In this document: one piece after another, positions 15,925 to 24,250 of the stretch | Layout of the letters: each line of letters begins with the position of its first letter | Position numbering within the stretch: the stretch's first letter is position 1 | Notes under the pieces: generated by a model | Seen by the model: the letters and a program-made list of their open reading frames with translations, nothing else | The model's database searches: none | What the model was told of the DNA's origin: nothing | Translations under genes and position numbers: made by a program | From: Zetaproteobacteria bacterium | Lineage (GTDB): Bacteria > Pseudomonadota > Alphaproteobacteria > Micavibrionales > Micavibrionaceae | Assembly (NCBI GenBank): GCA_002747015.1 | Contig: NVXI01000001.1 | Location: forward strand, 206,684 to 231,825 | Direction of reading: 5' to 3' | DNA: 25,142 bases

Positions 15925-16521
15925 CTATCCTTCTAAACAGTTTTTGACCAACTTCTTAAACGCATCAGCGCGATGAGAAATTGCTTGTTTTTCATCTGGG
16001 TCCATTTCGGCAAAACTAATTTTATAATCATTTGCCTGAAAAATAGGGTCATATCCAAAACCATTATGCCCTCGCATTGGCCACGTAATCATTCCATGAA
16101 CACGCCCTTCAAACACCTCGGAATGCCCATCTGGCCAACCAAGCGCCAGAACACAAACAAACGATGCACTACGGTCTTCTTCATCACCTAAAGCATCATG
16201 AACCTTGCGCATTGCTAGATTAAAATCCTTATCAACACCGCCCCAACGCGCAGAGTAAATCCCTGGATCACCGCCAAGCGCATGCACAGCCAAGCCACTA
16301 TCATCCGCAAGAGAGACCTTCCCACTGGCCTGCGCGGCGGCTTGCGCCTTCAAAATTGCATTATCTACAAATGTTGTGCCTGTTTCCTCTGGTTCTGGCA
16401 AACCTAGCTCATCAGCCGTATAAAACGTTGAAACATAAGGAGATAGTAAAGCCGATATTTCACGCGCTTTACCTTTATTATGCGTTGCAATGACAAGATC
16501 ACCGCCTTCAAATCTGCGCAT
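15925..16521 (-). CDS. rdgB: RdgB/HAM1 non-canonical purine NTP pyrophosphatase
   Basis: Hydrolyses ITP, XTP and their deoxy forms to monophosphates, keeping deaminated purines out of nucleic acids. The 198-residue protein has the full HAM1 set: [13 protein letters not shown] near residues 10-22, [44 protein letters not shown] and [19 protein letters not shown]. Length is normal. Its ATG follows the rph stop after one base, so the two genes are very likely translationally linked; GGGG in the end of rph can act as ribosome site. hemW follows after 7 bases. Confidence 0.97.
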   Translation of the reverse strand: MRRFEGGDLVIATHNKGKAREISALLSPYVSTFYTADELGLPEPEETGTTFVDNAILKAQAAAQASGKVSLADDSGLAVHALGGDPGIYSARWGGVDKDFNLAMRKVHDALGDEEDRSASFVCVLALGWPDGHSEVFEGRVHGMITWPMRGHNGFGYDPIFQANDYKISFAEMDPDEKQAISHRADAFKKLVKNCLEG

Positions 16522-16522
16522 A

Positions 16523-17242
16523 TTATAACCCCAAAGCCTTATCCTGTATCTGCGTAAGACTCACACAACCCGCTTTCGCTAAGGACAATAACTGTAGAAA
16601 CTCCTCCTCTGAAAAAGGTTCTTTTTCGGCAGTACCTTGAATCTCACAAATCCCACCTTTACCTGTAATTACAAAATTCGCATCTGTATCCGCATCTGAG
16701 TCCTCATCATAATCCAGATCTAGAACAGCTTGCCCCTTATATATCCCGCAAGAAATAGCAGAGACGCTATCGCTCATAGGGATTTCATCCAATACACCTA
16801 TATTAACCAAGTGTTGCATCGCCAAATGAAGGGCCACATACCCACCTGTAATCGCCGCAGTACGCGTTCCGCCATCAGCCTGAATAACATCGCAATCAAC
16901 ACGAATTTGACGCTCTCCCAGTTTTTTCATATCAACAACTGCGCGTAAAGCCCGTCCAATAAGACGTTGAATTTCTTGCGTACGCCCCGATTGCTTTCCA
17001 CGCGCCGCCTCACGATCCATTCTAGAATTCGTAGAACGTGGCAACATACCATATTCGGCAGTCACCCAACCTTTACCGGAATTTTTCATCCATCCTGGAA
17101 CACGCTCTTCAACGCTGGCTGTACACAATACATGGGTATCTCCAAATTTAATCAAACATGACCCTTCTGCATGTTTTGAAAAATTTGGAATAATTTCTAC
17201 GTTTCTTAAATCATTTAAATTACGCCCTGATGGTCGTGACAT
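16523..17242 (-). CDS. rph: RNase PH
   Basis: Phosphorolytic 3'-5' exoribonuclease that trims tRNA 3' ends. The 239-residue length is normal and the protein is conserved throughout. It opens with [11 protein letters not shown], then [42 protein letters not shown], the phosphate-site region [18 protein letters not shown], and a C-terminus with [23 protein letters not shown] stands about ten bases before the ATG at 17242. It is the first gene of rph-rdgB-hemW, and its promoter must lie in the 174-base gap shared with the divergent gene at 17417. In many alphaproteobacteria hrcA is the divergent neighbour; it is not here. Confidence 0.98.
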   Translation of the reverse strand: MSRPSGRNLNDLRNVEIIPNFSKHAEGSCLIKFGDTHVLCTASVEERVPGWMKNSGKGWVTAEYGMLPRSTNSRMDREAARGKQSGRTQEIQRLIGRALRAVVDMKKLGERQIRVDCDVIQADGGTRTAAITGGYVALHLAMQHLVNIGVLDEIPMSDSVSAISCGIYKGQAVLDLDYDEDSDADTDANFVITGKGGICEIQGTAEKEPFSEEEFLQLLSLAKAGCVSLTQIQDKALGL

Positions 17243-17416
17243 ATCTTATTATCCTTATATAACTTTAAAATGGTGCAACACCTTTGCGCACCTAAACCCA
17301 ATTGTCAATTTCACCATTACACATTGCCAAATATAAATTTCAAAAAACAAAAAACCTTATTTATCAAATATATGTTTTGCGTAATATCGTTTTCCAATGT
17401 AGGATAATGGCGCAGT

Positions 17417-18334
17417 ATGTACACTAAATTGGGTTTTTATATTATGATACAGAAATTACTTTCTTCTTTTCTATGTTCTCTAGTTTTAATCGGAATGACG
17501 TTACCCCTACCTGCTCGTGCAGATGTAAAGGATTATGAACAAGAAGAAGGAACGCTTACAAATTTGATTTCTCGTAACGGTTACGAAGTTAGTTTTTTTA
17601 ACACGCCTCACCTTTCAGACAACACGTTCACAATGCGCATCTACACTCCTGGAAGCATTTCTGGTTGTGCACGCACAACAGGAACTTACGTAGAGTTAGA
17701 CACAGCAGGTGACACGCTTAAAATTGAAGTTGTTGAATCTGAAGTCCTTCTTAATGATAAAAAACCATTATATGCACATAATGAATGCACAATAACAGCA
17801 AACCAATCCTTTTTCGACGTATTACTCGATCGTAATAAGTTAATGAAAAGTAAGATTGAGCATATATCAATCAGAAGCAGAGAATATGGTGACTTCCAAA
17901 CTGTTGATGTGAAAATCAAAAAAGACACAATTAGATTAACATCAACAATGCCACGAGAAGAATACAATATAACATTTTGGTTCCTGCCTAAAAACACAAT
18001 TACACTGCAAGCGCCTAATGCAAAAAACAGAGACGATGTCCGCGATGCCATCCGTAAATTTGGAATTGAAAATGGGCTAACTCCAATTGAAGACGTTGTT
18101 AAAAGCTATGAATTTGCGCATGATGCACACAACTATCTTCTTTTTGAAGATACAGAAGGACGCTTCACTAAGGAACTCGGTTCACTTGATGATAGGGTTC
18201 CAGTTGGCAAAATAACGCTGACAAAAACAAGGTACGGCGCCAACGGATCTTTCGAAGAGCAATATGATCTTAAAGTCATTGCAAAACGCACAAAGAATAC
18301 ATATAACAACGAGTATATTAAACGCTTGCGTTAG
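17417..18334 (+). CDS. Exported protein of unknown function in the usual hrcA position
   Basis: Not recognised. The 305-residue product has a signal peptide ending at LPARA, about 35 residues from the ATG at 17417 or 26 from the ATG at 17444. AGGA lies 12 bases before 17417, and a possible -10 (GATAAT, 17403-17408) would favour 17444, so the start is undecided. The mature protein is beta-rich and charged. Two cysteines occur (SGCARTT and NECTITA), about 45 residues apart, possibly a disulfide. The C-terminal part is basic (KVIAKRTKN, YIKRLR). There is no resemblance to HrcA (no helix-turn-helix, cytosolic fold or CIRCE site), so it is not a diverged HrcA. It is followed after 88 bases by grpE. 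Confidence 0.72.
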   Translation: MYTKLGFYIMIQKLLSSFLCSLVLIGMTLPLPARADVKDYEQEEGTLTNLISRNGYEVSFFNTPHLSDNTFTMRIYTPGSISGCARTTGTYVELDTAGDTLKIEVVESEVLLNDKKPLYAHNECTITANQSFFDVLLDRNKLMKSKIEHISIRSREYGDFQTVDVKIKKDTIRLTSTMPREEYNITFWFLPKNTITLQAPNAKNRDDVRDAIRKFGIENGLTPIEDVVKSYEFAHDAHNYLLFEDTEGRFTKELGSLDDRVPVGKITLTKTRYGANGSFEEQYDLKVIAKRTKNTYNNEYIKRLR

Positions 18335-18402
18335 AATAAGCCCCTTACCATCACAAAGCATGTGTCATTTGGGATCGTTGTGTAGCGTTTACAATCAATC
18401 AC

Positions 18403-18417
18403 CACATTAAGGATGTG
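18403..18417 (+). promoter_or_regulatory. Small hairpin placing the grpE ribosome site in its loop
   Basis: CACAT (18403-18407) can pair with ATGTG (18413-18417). The loop is TAAGG, so the Shine-Dalgarno AAGGA (18409-18413) is in the loop and first stem base. The grpE ATG is at 18423. The stem is only five pairs, so any effect on translation is unproven. Confidence 0.3.
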
Positions 18418-18422
18418 ACAAA

Positions 18423-19100
18423 ATGTCTCATGAAAAGGATAGTGCTGTTCAAAAAACACAAGCAGAGCAAGATGCGCGCGATAATTATCATGTGGAAAAT
18501 GAAGAACTTGAATATGATTCTTTTTCCGAAGATATCGACCCTGCGTCACCGCCTATCGCAGAAGTCCTCCCCAATGAAGACCAAATGCGCATCACATTAC
18601 TAGAAGCTGAGCTTGAAAAAACAAAAGACCTGATGATGCGCACAGTTGCAGAGGCAGAAAACGGCAGAAAACGTGCACTAAGAGAACGCGAAGATGTTTC
18701 AAAATTTGCTGTCTCCAGCTTTGCACGTGATATCTTAAGTGTTGCAGACAACCTAAGACGTGCACTTGACGCAATTCCAGAGGAGCTACAAGAACAACAT
18801 CCACAAATAAAAAACCTAACGGATGGCATTGGCGCGACGGAAAGAGAACTTCTGCGCTGTTTTGAGAAAAACGGCATCAAAAAAACTGATCCTTTAAATG
18901 AACGGTTTGACCCCCACTTTCACGAAGTTATGTTTGAAACGCCCATACCTGGCAAAGAAAGAGGCACAATCATTCAAGTTATCGAACCAGGTTACACCCT
19001 GAATGGCCGCATTCTGCGCCCTGCCCGTGTTGGCATCGCCAAATCGATAGATCAATCAACAACCGGCGATACTGGTGGCACAGTTGATACACAAGCCTGA
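18423..19100 (+). CDS. grpE: GrpE nucleotide exchange factor
   Basis: Cytosolic co-chaperone that releases ADP from DnaK. The 225-residue protein has a variable acidic N-terminus (to about residue 55). A long coiled-coil helix follows (LEAELEKTKDLMMRTVAEAENGRKR), then FARDILSVADNLRRAL. The family C-terminus is present: GIKKTDPLNERFDPHFHEVMF, then GTIIQVIEPGYTLNGRILRPARVGIAK. AAGGA lies nine bases upstream of the ATG at 18423. It is followed by 217 non-coding bases before dnaK, a gap that contains a large inverted repeat, so dnaK may have its own promoter or a processed leader. Confidence 0.97.
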   Translation: MSHEKDSAVQKTQAEQDARDNYHVENEELEYDSFSEDIDPASPPIAEVLPNEDQMRITLLEAELEKTKDLMMRTVAEAENGRKRALREREDVSKFAVSSFARDILSVADNLRRALDAIPEELQEQHPQIKNLTDGIGATERELLRCFEKNGIKKTDPLNERFDPHFHEVMFETPIPGKERGTIIQVIEPGYTLNGRILRPARVGIAKSIDQSTTGDTGGTVDTQA

Positions 19101-19134
19101 ACTTGGCATTGAAATATCCAGCCAAACAATGGCA

Positions 19135-19198
19135 CACTTACATAGACATTCAAAAAAGAATGATATTCATCAAAATATTTACAAAAACTGTGTAAGTG
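19135..19198. repeat. Long-armed inverted repeat in the grpE-dnaK gap
   Basis: CACTTACATAG (19135-19145) and CTGTGTAAGTG (19188-19198) are complementary over 11 positions with one G.U pair, enclosing 42 AT-rich bases. The interior contains a smaller ATTC/GAAT hairpin. A TTTTT run (19207-19211) follows eight bases later. It may act as a grpE terminator, an mRNA processing site or part of the dnaK leader. Confidence 0.55.
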
Positions 19199-19317
19199 AA
19201 ACTAGATTTTTACATTTCCTCTTGATATAGTCTGTTCCAATATAAAACCTTCGGGAATTTACACGGTGCCACTGGTGTGGGCTGTTTAAAATTCGCCAAA
19301 ACAAAAAGGAAACTAAA

Positions 19318-21261
19318 ATGAGCAAAGTAATCGGTATTGACTTAGGTACTACCAATTCATGTGTGTCCGTAATGGATGGTAAAGAGCCACGTGTTATAGA
19401 GAACGCAGAAGGCGCGCGGACCACTCCGTCGATGATCGCCTTTACAAAAGATGGTGAGCGTTTAGCCGGACAGCCTGCAAAACGACAAGCAGTTACAAAT
19501 CCAGCAAATACAGTTTATGCAATTAAGCGCCTTATAGGACGTCCCTTTGACGATCCTCAAGTACAAGATATGGCCAAAAGAGCCCCTTTTAAAATCATAA
19601 AAGGTGATAATGGCGATGCATGGGTTGAGATCGAAGGCGAAAAATACGCCCCCTCACAAATTGCTGCAATGATCTTGCAAAAAATGAAAGAAACCGCCGA
19701 AAGCTATCTTGGTGAGACAGTAACAAAAGCTGTGATCACTGTTCCTGCATATTTTAATGACGCACAACGCCAAGCAACAAAAGATGCTGGTAAAATTGCA
19801 GGACTAAAAGTTGAGCGGATCATCAACGAACCGACGGCCGCTGCGCTCGCTTATGGCTTAGACAAAAGCGCCTCTGGTACAATTGTTGTTTATGACCTTG
19901 GTGGTGGTACATTTGATGTCTCTGTCCTTGAAGTTGGCGATGGCGTTTTCGAAGTAAAAGCAACTAACGGCGATACATTCTTAGGCGGTGAAGATTTTGA
20001 TGCACGTATCATTGATTACTTAGCCGATGAATTTAAAAAAGAGCAAGGCATTGATCTTCGCGAGGACACCGTCGCCCTTCAACGTTTAAAAGAAGCGGCT
20101 GAAAAAGCAAAAATAGAACTATCCAGCACAACACAAACCGAAGTAAACCTTCCGTTTATTACTGCTGATGCGTCTGGACCGAAACATTTACAAATTTCAC
20201 TTAGCCGCGCAAAACTAGAAAGCATCGTTGCTGACTATATTAAACGCACAATTACACCGCTTAAAGCTGCTCTTAAAGATGCAGGTCTTAAAGCCGCTGA
20301 AATTGATGAAGTTGTAATGGTTGGCGGCATGACACGCATGCCTAAAATTATCGAAACAGTCAAAGATTTCTTCGGTAAAGAACCACATAAAGGCGTTAAC
20401 CCAGATGAGGTTGTTGCCAATGGTGCGGCCATTCAAGGTGGTATCCTTCGTGGTGATGTTAAAGATGTTCTCCTTCTTGATGTGACACCGCTTTCCCTTG
20501 GTATTGAAACACTGGGCGGCGTATTCACACGTTTGATTGAACGCAACACAACCATCCCAACAAAGAAGTCTCAGGTATTTTCGACCGCCGAAGACAATCA
20601 AAACGCTGTCACAATTCGCGTTTTCCAAGGTGAACGTGAAATGGCTGCGGACAACAAAATATTAGGTCAATTTGATCTTGTTGGTGTCCCCCCCGCTCCG
20701 CGTGGTATACCGCAAATTGAGGTTACCTTTGACATTGATGTGAACGGTCTTGTCAACGTCTCCGCAAAAGATAAAGCAACGAACAAAGAGCAACAAATAC
20801 GCATTCAAGCCTGTGGTGGCTTGTCGGACGAAGATATCGATCAAATGGTCAAAGACGCCGAAGCAAATGCAGATTCCGATGCACAAAAACGCGAATCTGT
20901 TGAAACTCACAATCAAGCTGAGGCGATGATCCACACCACGGAAAGCTCACTGGAAGACCTTGGCGATAAAGTTCCGGAAGACGAAAAATCAACCATAGAG
21001 TCTGCAATCTCCGATCTAAAGACAGCATTAGAAGGTGAAGACACAACAGACATCAAAGAAAAAACGGATGCCTTAACGCAAGCAAGCATGAAGCTGGGTG
21101 AACTGGCCTACCGTCAAGCACAAGAGGAGGCTGCGGGTGAACCTGACAGCGCCCCATCAGAAGATAACGCCGATGCGTCTTCCCCTGATGATGCGATTGA
21201 TGCAGATTTCACAGATCTTGAAATCGAAGAAGAATCAGAAGATGATGATAAGTCTTCCTAA
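19318..21261 (+). CDS. dnaK: DnaK (Hsp70) chaperone
   Basis: ATP-driven folding chaperone of the cytoplasm. The 647-residue protein has the phosphate-1 loop [13 protein letters not shown] at residues 6-18, [21 protein letters not shown], phosphate-2 [13 protein letters not shown], and [11 protein letters not shown]. The linker [19 protein letters not shown] follows, and then the substrate-binding domain with [18 protein letters not shown]. The lid ends in a long acidic tail ([20 protein letters not shown]) where many alphaproteobacterial DnaKs stop soon after DADFEEV. AAGGA stands eight bases before the ATG at 19318. No CIRCE repeat and no convincing heat-shock sigma promoter is visible upstream. 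A CTTG at 19221 followed by CCAATATAAA has poor spacing. Confidence 0.99.
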   Translation: MSKVIGIDLGTTNSCVSVMDGKEPRVIENAEGARTTPSMIAFTKDGERLAGQPAKRQAVTNPANTVYAIKRLIGRPFDDPQVQDMAKRAPFKIIKGDNGDAWVEIEGEKYAPSQIAAMILQKMKETAESYLGETVTKAVITVPAYFNDAQRQATKDAGKIAGLKVERIINEPTAAALAYGLDKSASGTIVVYDLGGGTFDVSVLEVGDGVFEVKATNGDTFLGGEDFDARIIDYLADEFKKEQGIDLREDTVALQRLKEAAEKAKIELSSTTQTEVNLPFITADASGPKHLQISLSRAKLESIVADYIKRTITPLKAALKDAGLKAAEIDEVVMVGGMTRMPKIIETVKDFFGKEPHKGVNPDEVVANGAAIQGGILRGDVKDVLLLDVTPLSLGIETLGGVFTRLIERNTTIPTKKSQVFSTAEDNQNAVTIRVFQGEREMAADNKILGQFDLVGVPPAPRGIPQIEVTFDIDVNGLVNVSAKDKATNKEQQIRIQACGGLSDEDIDQMVKDAEANADSDAQKRESVETHNQAEAMIHTTESSLEDLGDKVPEDEKSTIESAISDLKTALEGEDTTDIKEKTDALTQASMKLGELAYRQAQEEAAGEPDSAPSEDNADASSPDDAIDADFTDLEIEEESEDDDKSS

Positions 21262-21347
21262 CTGTAGATAACCAAATAAACGATGATACCGGCGATCAAT
21301 ATTGGTCTCCGGTGTCCTTGTAAACATATAATGAATATGGTGGCTTG

Positions 21348-21731
21348 ATGATTAGACAAGAAAACAAAAATAAATCGTACTATGATATTTTAAAAATACA
21401 GCCTAACTCCTCCGATACAGATATCAGAAAATCTTATCTTGAGTTGGCACAGATATATCATCCCGATAAGAACCCTGGAAACAAGAAAATTGCCGCGTTA
21501 CGCTTTCGCTTAATTAATGAAGCTTATGCTGCACTGAAAACATCAGACAGCCGCACGCGCTATAATCGTCTACTTCTTGCACAAGAATGCAAACCCAAGG
21601 GTATCAACCTTAAAGCCGATAATGACAATAAATCCACATCAAATGACACCGGATTTTGGGATAATTTTGTTGAGTTTTTTATGCCGCAAAAAACAACAGC
21701 TCATAAGAAACACAACTCCGGAAAAGAGTAA
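21348..21731 (+). CDS. J-domain-only mini co-chaperone between dnaK and dnaJ
   Basis: A 127-residue protein with an N-terminal J domain (about residues 10-75) including YHPDKNPGNKK, with the HPD triad at residues 38-40. The helix-I start SYYDILKIQPNSS and helix-IV ending SRTRYNRLL are also present. It lacks the Gly/Phe region, zinc fingers and substrate-binding domains of DnaJ. After a polar linker it ends with a hydrophobic patch GFWDNFVEFFMP that resembles the DnaJ tail GFFKKIREFWDDL encoded by the next gene. It should stimulate DnaK ATPase, perhaps with its own targeting. The ATG at 21348 is preferred over the TTG just before it; GGTGG lies upstream. It lies 6 bases before dnaJ, so both share a transcript. 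Confidence 0.88.
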   Translation: MIRQENKNKSYYDILKIQPNSSDTDIRKSYLELAQIYHPDKNPGNKKIAALRFRLINEAYAALKTSDSRTRYNRLLLAQECKPKGINLKADNDNKSTSNDTGFWDNFVEFFMPQKTTAHKKHNSGKE

Positions 21732-21737
21732 CAAACT

Positions 21738-22898
21738 ATGGCAGAGCAAGATCTATATAAAGTAATCGGCGTTGAACAATCCGCAAGTGCAGATGAAATT
21801 AAAAAATCATACCGAAAATTGGCGATGAAGTTTCATCCTGATCAAAATAAAGATAATCCTCAGGCTGAAGAAAAATTCAAAGAGATCAATCAAGCCTACG
21901 ATATTTTAAAAGATGAACAAAAACGTGCCGCTTACGACCGTTATGGCAATGCTGCATTTGACGGTAGCATGGGGGGCGGTGCAGGTGCACACCCTGGTGG
22001 CATGGGGGGCGGCGCATTCTCAGATATTTTTGAGGATATGTTTGGCGACTTCATGGGCGGTGGCGGTGGCGGCGGTAGACGCAATACAGGCCCTACCCGT
22101 GGTTCTGATATGCAATACACGATGGAACTATCTTTGGAAAATACCTATAATGGCAAAGAAGCAACCATAAAAATTCCAGTTAATGATTCCTGTGATGAAT
22201 GTGAAGGATCAGGTGCAAAAAAAGGCACATCTAGCCAAAATTGCAGCACATGTGGTGGCGCAGGACGCGTCAGGCAACAGCAAGGATTTTTTACAATTGA
22301 GCGCGTTTGCCCAACATGCCATGGTGAAGGCTCCTTCATCAAGGATCCATGTAAAAAATGTGCTGGTGCTGGTCGTGTTAAGAAAACAAAAACCCTAAAA
22401 ATAAAAATCCCCGCCGGTGTAGAAACCGGTCGTCGCATTCGCCTCACCGGTGAAGGTGAAGCAGGCCTACGTGGCGGGCCACGCGGTGATCTTTACGTCA
22501 TGATAAATGTAAAACCACATAAGCTATTCCAACGTGATGGCGCAAACCTTTACTGTCGCGTCCCAATTACCGTTACGCGTGCCGCTCTTGGTGGAGAAAT
22601 TGAAGTTCCAACAATCGAGGGAAAACGCGCCAGCGTCAAAATCCCATCTGGCACACAAACAGGCCAACAATTCCGACTACGCAGTAAAGGTATGAGTATG
22701 ATAAGATCCGATGCACGCGGTGATATGTATATCAATATTTTTGTAGAAACTCCTGTTAATCTAAACAAAAAACAGCAAGACTTGCTTCGGGATTTAGATA
22801 AGTCTATGGATGATGGTAAACATTCAGGTAAAAACTCTCCAGAATCGAGTGGGTTTTTTAAAAAAATCAGAGAATTCTGGGATGATCTGAGTGAATAA
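21738..22898 (+). CDS. dnaJ: DnaJ (Hsp40) co-chaperone
   Basis: Class A Hsp40 that delivers clients to DnaK and stimulates its ATPase. The 386-residue protein has all parts: a J domain with HPD at residues 33-35 and a Gly-rich/Gly-Phe region (about 73-112). Four zinc-binding repeats follow (CDECEGSG, CSTCGGAG, CPTCHGEG, CKKCAGAG), then the two C-terminal barrel domains with GVETGRRIRLTGEGEAG and ALGGEIEVPTIEG. The tail ends with SSGFFKKIREFWDDLSE. The start ATG at 21738 has GGAAAAGAG upstream, inside the end of the preceding mini-J gene. dapB follows closely. Confidence 0.98.
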   Translation: MAEQDLYKVIGVEQSASADEIKKSYRKLAMKFHPDQNKDNPQAEEKFKEINQAYDILKDEQKRAAYDRYGNAAFDGSMGGGAGAHPGGMGGGAFSDIFEDMFGDFMGGGGGGGRRNTGPTRGSDMQYTMELSLENTYNGKEATIKIPVNDSCDECEGSGAKKGTSSQNCSTCGGAGRVRQQQGFFTIERVCPTCHGEGSFIKDPCKKCAGAGRVKKTKTLKIKIPAGVETGRRIRLTGEGEAGLRGGPRGDLYVMINVKPHKLFQRDGANLYCRVPITVTRAALGGEIEVPTIEGKRASVKIPSGTQTGQQFRLRSKGMSMIRSDARGDMYINIFVETPVNLNKKQQDLLRDLDKSMDDGKHSGKNSPESSGFFKKIREFWDDLSE

Positions 22899-22926
22899 AA
22901 AAAGCAACCTAGGAAAGATAAAGAAC

Positions 22927-23700
22927 ATGAAAATCGGTGTTGTTGGATGTAATGGGCGTGTAGGCAAACTTGTCATTAAGGAACTCCTATCAGGGGATTG
23001 GGACACACATGACCTTGTGCTGGCCGGTGGCTCTGCCCGCACCGTACAAGAAAATAATGGTGGGTACTTCATAACAGACAGTGAAGAAACTCTGTTTGAA
23101 ATGTCCGATGTTATTATTGATTTCACATTGCCAGAAGGAACCAGAAATCATGCAAAACTTGCCGCAGAACATAATAAAACTTTAATTGTAGGCACAACAG
23201 GCCTAACACTTGATGATGAAATTGAGCTCAAACAAGCCGCGGAAAAAACAACGATCATCTACGCAGCTAATATGAGTGTCGGGGTTAACTTGCTCCTCTC
23301 TTTGGTCGAGAAAGCCGCCGCCTGCCTCGACCATGATTGGGATATCGAAATTTTTGAATCTCACCATAAATATAAGGTAGACGCACCATCAGGCACAGCC
23401 CTCGCTATTGGTAAAGCTGCTGCAACTGGACGCAATAACAGCTTAGAAAATCTTGCCGATTATGACCGACATGGACAAATTGGCGTGCGGGAAAAAGGGA
23501 AAATCGGTTTCTCCGTTGCGCGTGGCGGCGATGTTGTTGGCGAACATACGGCATTCTTCTTTGGCAATGGTGAACGCATTGAGCTAACACATAAAGCAAC
23601 GGACAGAAAGCTATTTGCAAAAGGCGCATTGCACGCAGCCCTTTGGAGCGAAGGAAAATCCCCAGGATTATACTCTATGCGTGATGTCCTTGATCTTTAA
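22927..23700 (+). CDS. dapB: 4-hydroxy-tetrahydrodipicolinate reductase
   Basis: NAD(P)H-dependent reductase of the diaminopimelate/lysine pathway, cytoplasmic. With the ATG at 22927 the protein has 257 residues, beginning MKIGVVGCNGRVGKLV (nucleotide-binding G-x-x-G-x-x-G). The active-site stretch ESHHKYKVDAPSGTALAIGKAA lies at about residues 144-165, with the catalytic His146/His147 and Lys150 present. VGTTGL (nucleotide-binding loop) and FSVARGGDVVGEHTAFF are also as expected. A GTG at 22891 overlapping dnaJ is in frame, but the family N-terminus and AGGAAAG about ten bases upstream favour 22927. dnaJ-dapB adjacency is common in alphaproteobacteria. Confidence 0.97.
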   Translation: MKIGVVGCNGRVGKLVIKELLSGDWDTHDLVLAGGSARTVQENNGGYFITDSEETLFEMSDVIIDFTLPEGTRNHAKLAAEHNKTLIVGTTGLTLDDEIELKQAAEKTTIIYAANMSVGVNLLLSLVEKAAACLDHDWDIEIFESHHKYKVDAPSGTALAIGKAAATGRNNSLENLADYDRHGQIGVREKGKIGFSVARGGDVVGEHTAFFFGNGERIELTHKATDRKLFAKGALHAALWSEGKSPGLYSMRDVLDL

Positions 23701-23709
23701 GATCATAAG

Positions 23710-24216
23710 CTATATTTCAACACCTTCTTCTGATAAAATACGGCGTTTCAAATCAACACCCCAGCCAAAATTCCCAATGCTCCCTGATTTTTTAACAACA
23801 CGATGACACGGCACAATCAAAGACACAGGGTTTGATCCAACCGCACTGCCAACTGCGCGCGAAGCTAAAGGTTTACCAATATCATTCGCTACATCAGCAT
23901 AGGACTTAACTCTACCTCTCGGAATATTCAACAACGCCATCCACACAGATTTTTGAAACTCTGTACCACGTAGATCAAGGAGGATGTCAGAAACATTACC
24001 TTGCTTCCAAGATTCAACTAATCGATCACCAAGACCTTCAAGTACACCATCATCTTGTACAAGTTCAACATTTCTCAGATGCTCCACCAGACGATCATAT
24101 CCATTGCCTTTATACCCACCAACCATAAAACCAAGCCAGCAGAGCCCTTTCTCACTTTGCGCGAGAACCATTTCGCCTATTGGTGATTGATAAAACCCGT
24201 ATGTAATTTTTTCCAT
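23710..24216 (-). CDS. ogt: Methylated-DNA-[protein]-cysteine S-methyltransferase
   Basis: Repairs O6-methylguanine in DNA by taking the alkyl group onto its own cysteine, a one-use reaction. The 168-residue length fits Ogt. The active-site motif is VPCHRVVKKSGSIGNFGWG with the acceptor Cys137. Before it is the DNA-binding helix-turn-helix with PRGRVKSYADVANDIGKPLASRAVG, including the arginine finger in SRAVG. GAGGAG lies eight bases before the ATG at 24216, the best ribosome site in this part of the window. It is convergent with dapB (9-base gap) and divergent from nth (34-base gap), forming a small DNA repair pair with nth. Confidence 0.95.
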   Translation of the reverse strand: MEKITYGFYQSPIGEMVLAQSEKGLCWLGFMVGGYKGNGYDRLVEHLRNVELVQDDGVLEGLGDRLVESWKQGNVSDILLDLRGTEFQKSVWMALLNIPRGRVKSYADVANDIGKPLASRAVGSAVGSNPVSLIVPCHRVVKKSGSIGNFGWGVDLKRRILSEEGVEI

Positions 24217-24250
24217 GACTTGCTCCTCATCTACTGCTATCTAAAATACT

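Noticed and set aside
19221..19246. Possible heat-shock sigma promoter before dnaK (CTTGATA ... CCAATATAAA)
   Set aside because: The spacing between the CTTG box and the -10-like box is too short for the known consensus, so I did not annotate it as a promoter.
18335..19317. CIRCE operator before grpE or dnaK
   Set aside because: No TTAGCACTC/GAGTGCTAA pair is present in either upstream region; the inverted repeat at 19135-19198 has a different sequence and spacing.
21285..21316. ACCGG...CCGGT pairing between dnaK and the mini-J gene
   Set aside because: Only five base pairs around a 16-base loop with no T-run; too weak to call a terminator or attenuator.
23691..23705. Inverted repeat TGATCTTTAAGATCA at the dapB stop
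   Set aside because: The arms touch with almost no loop, so it cannot form a proper terminator hairpin; it is more likely chance.
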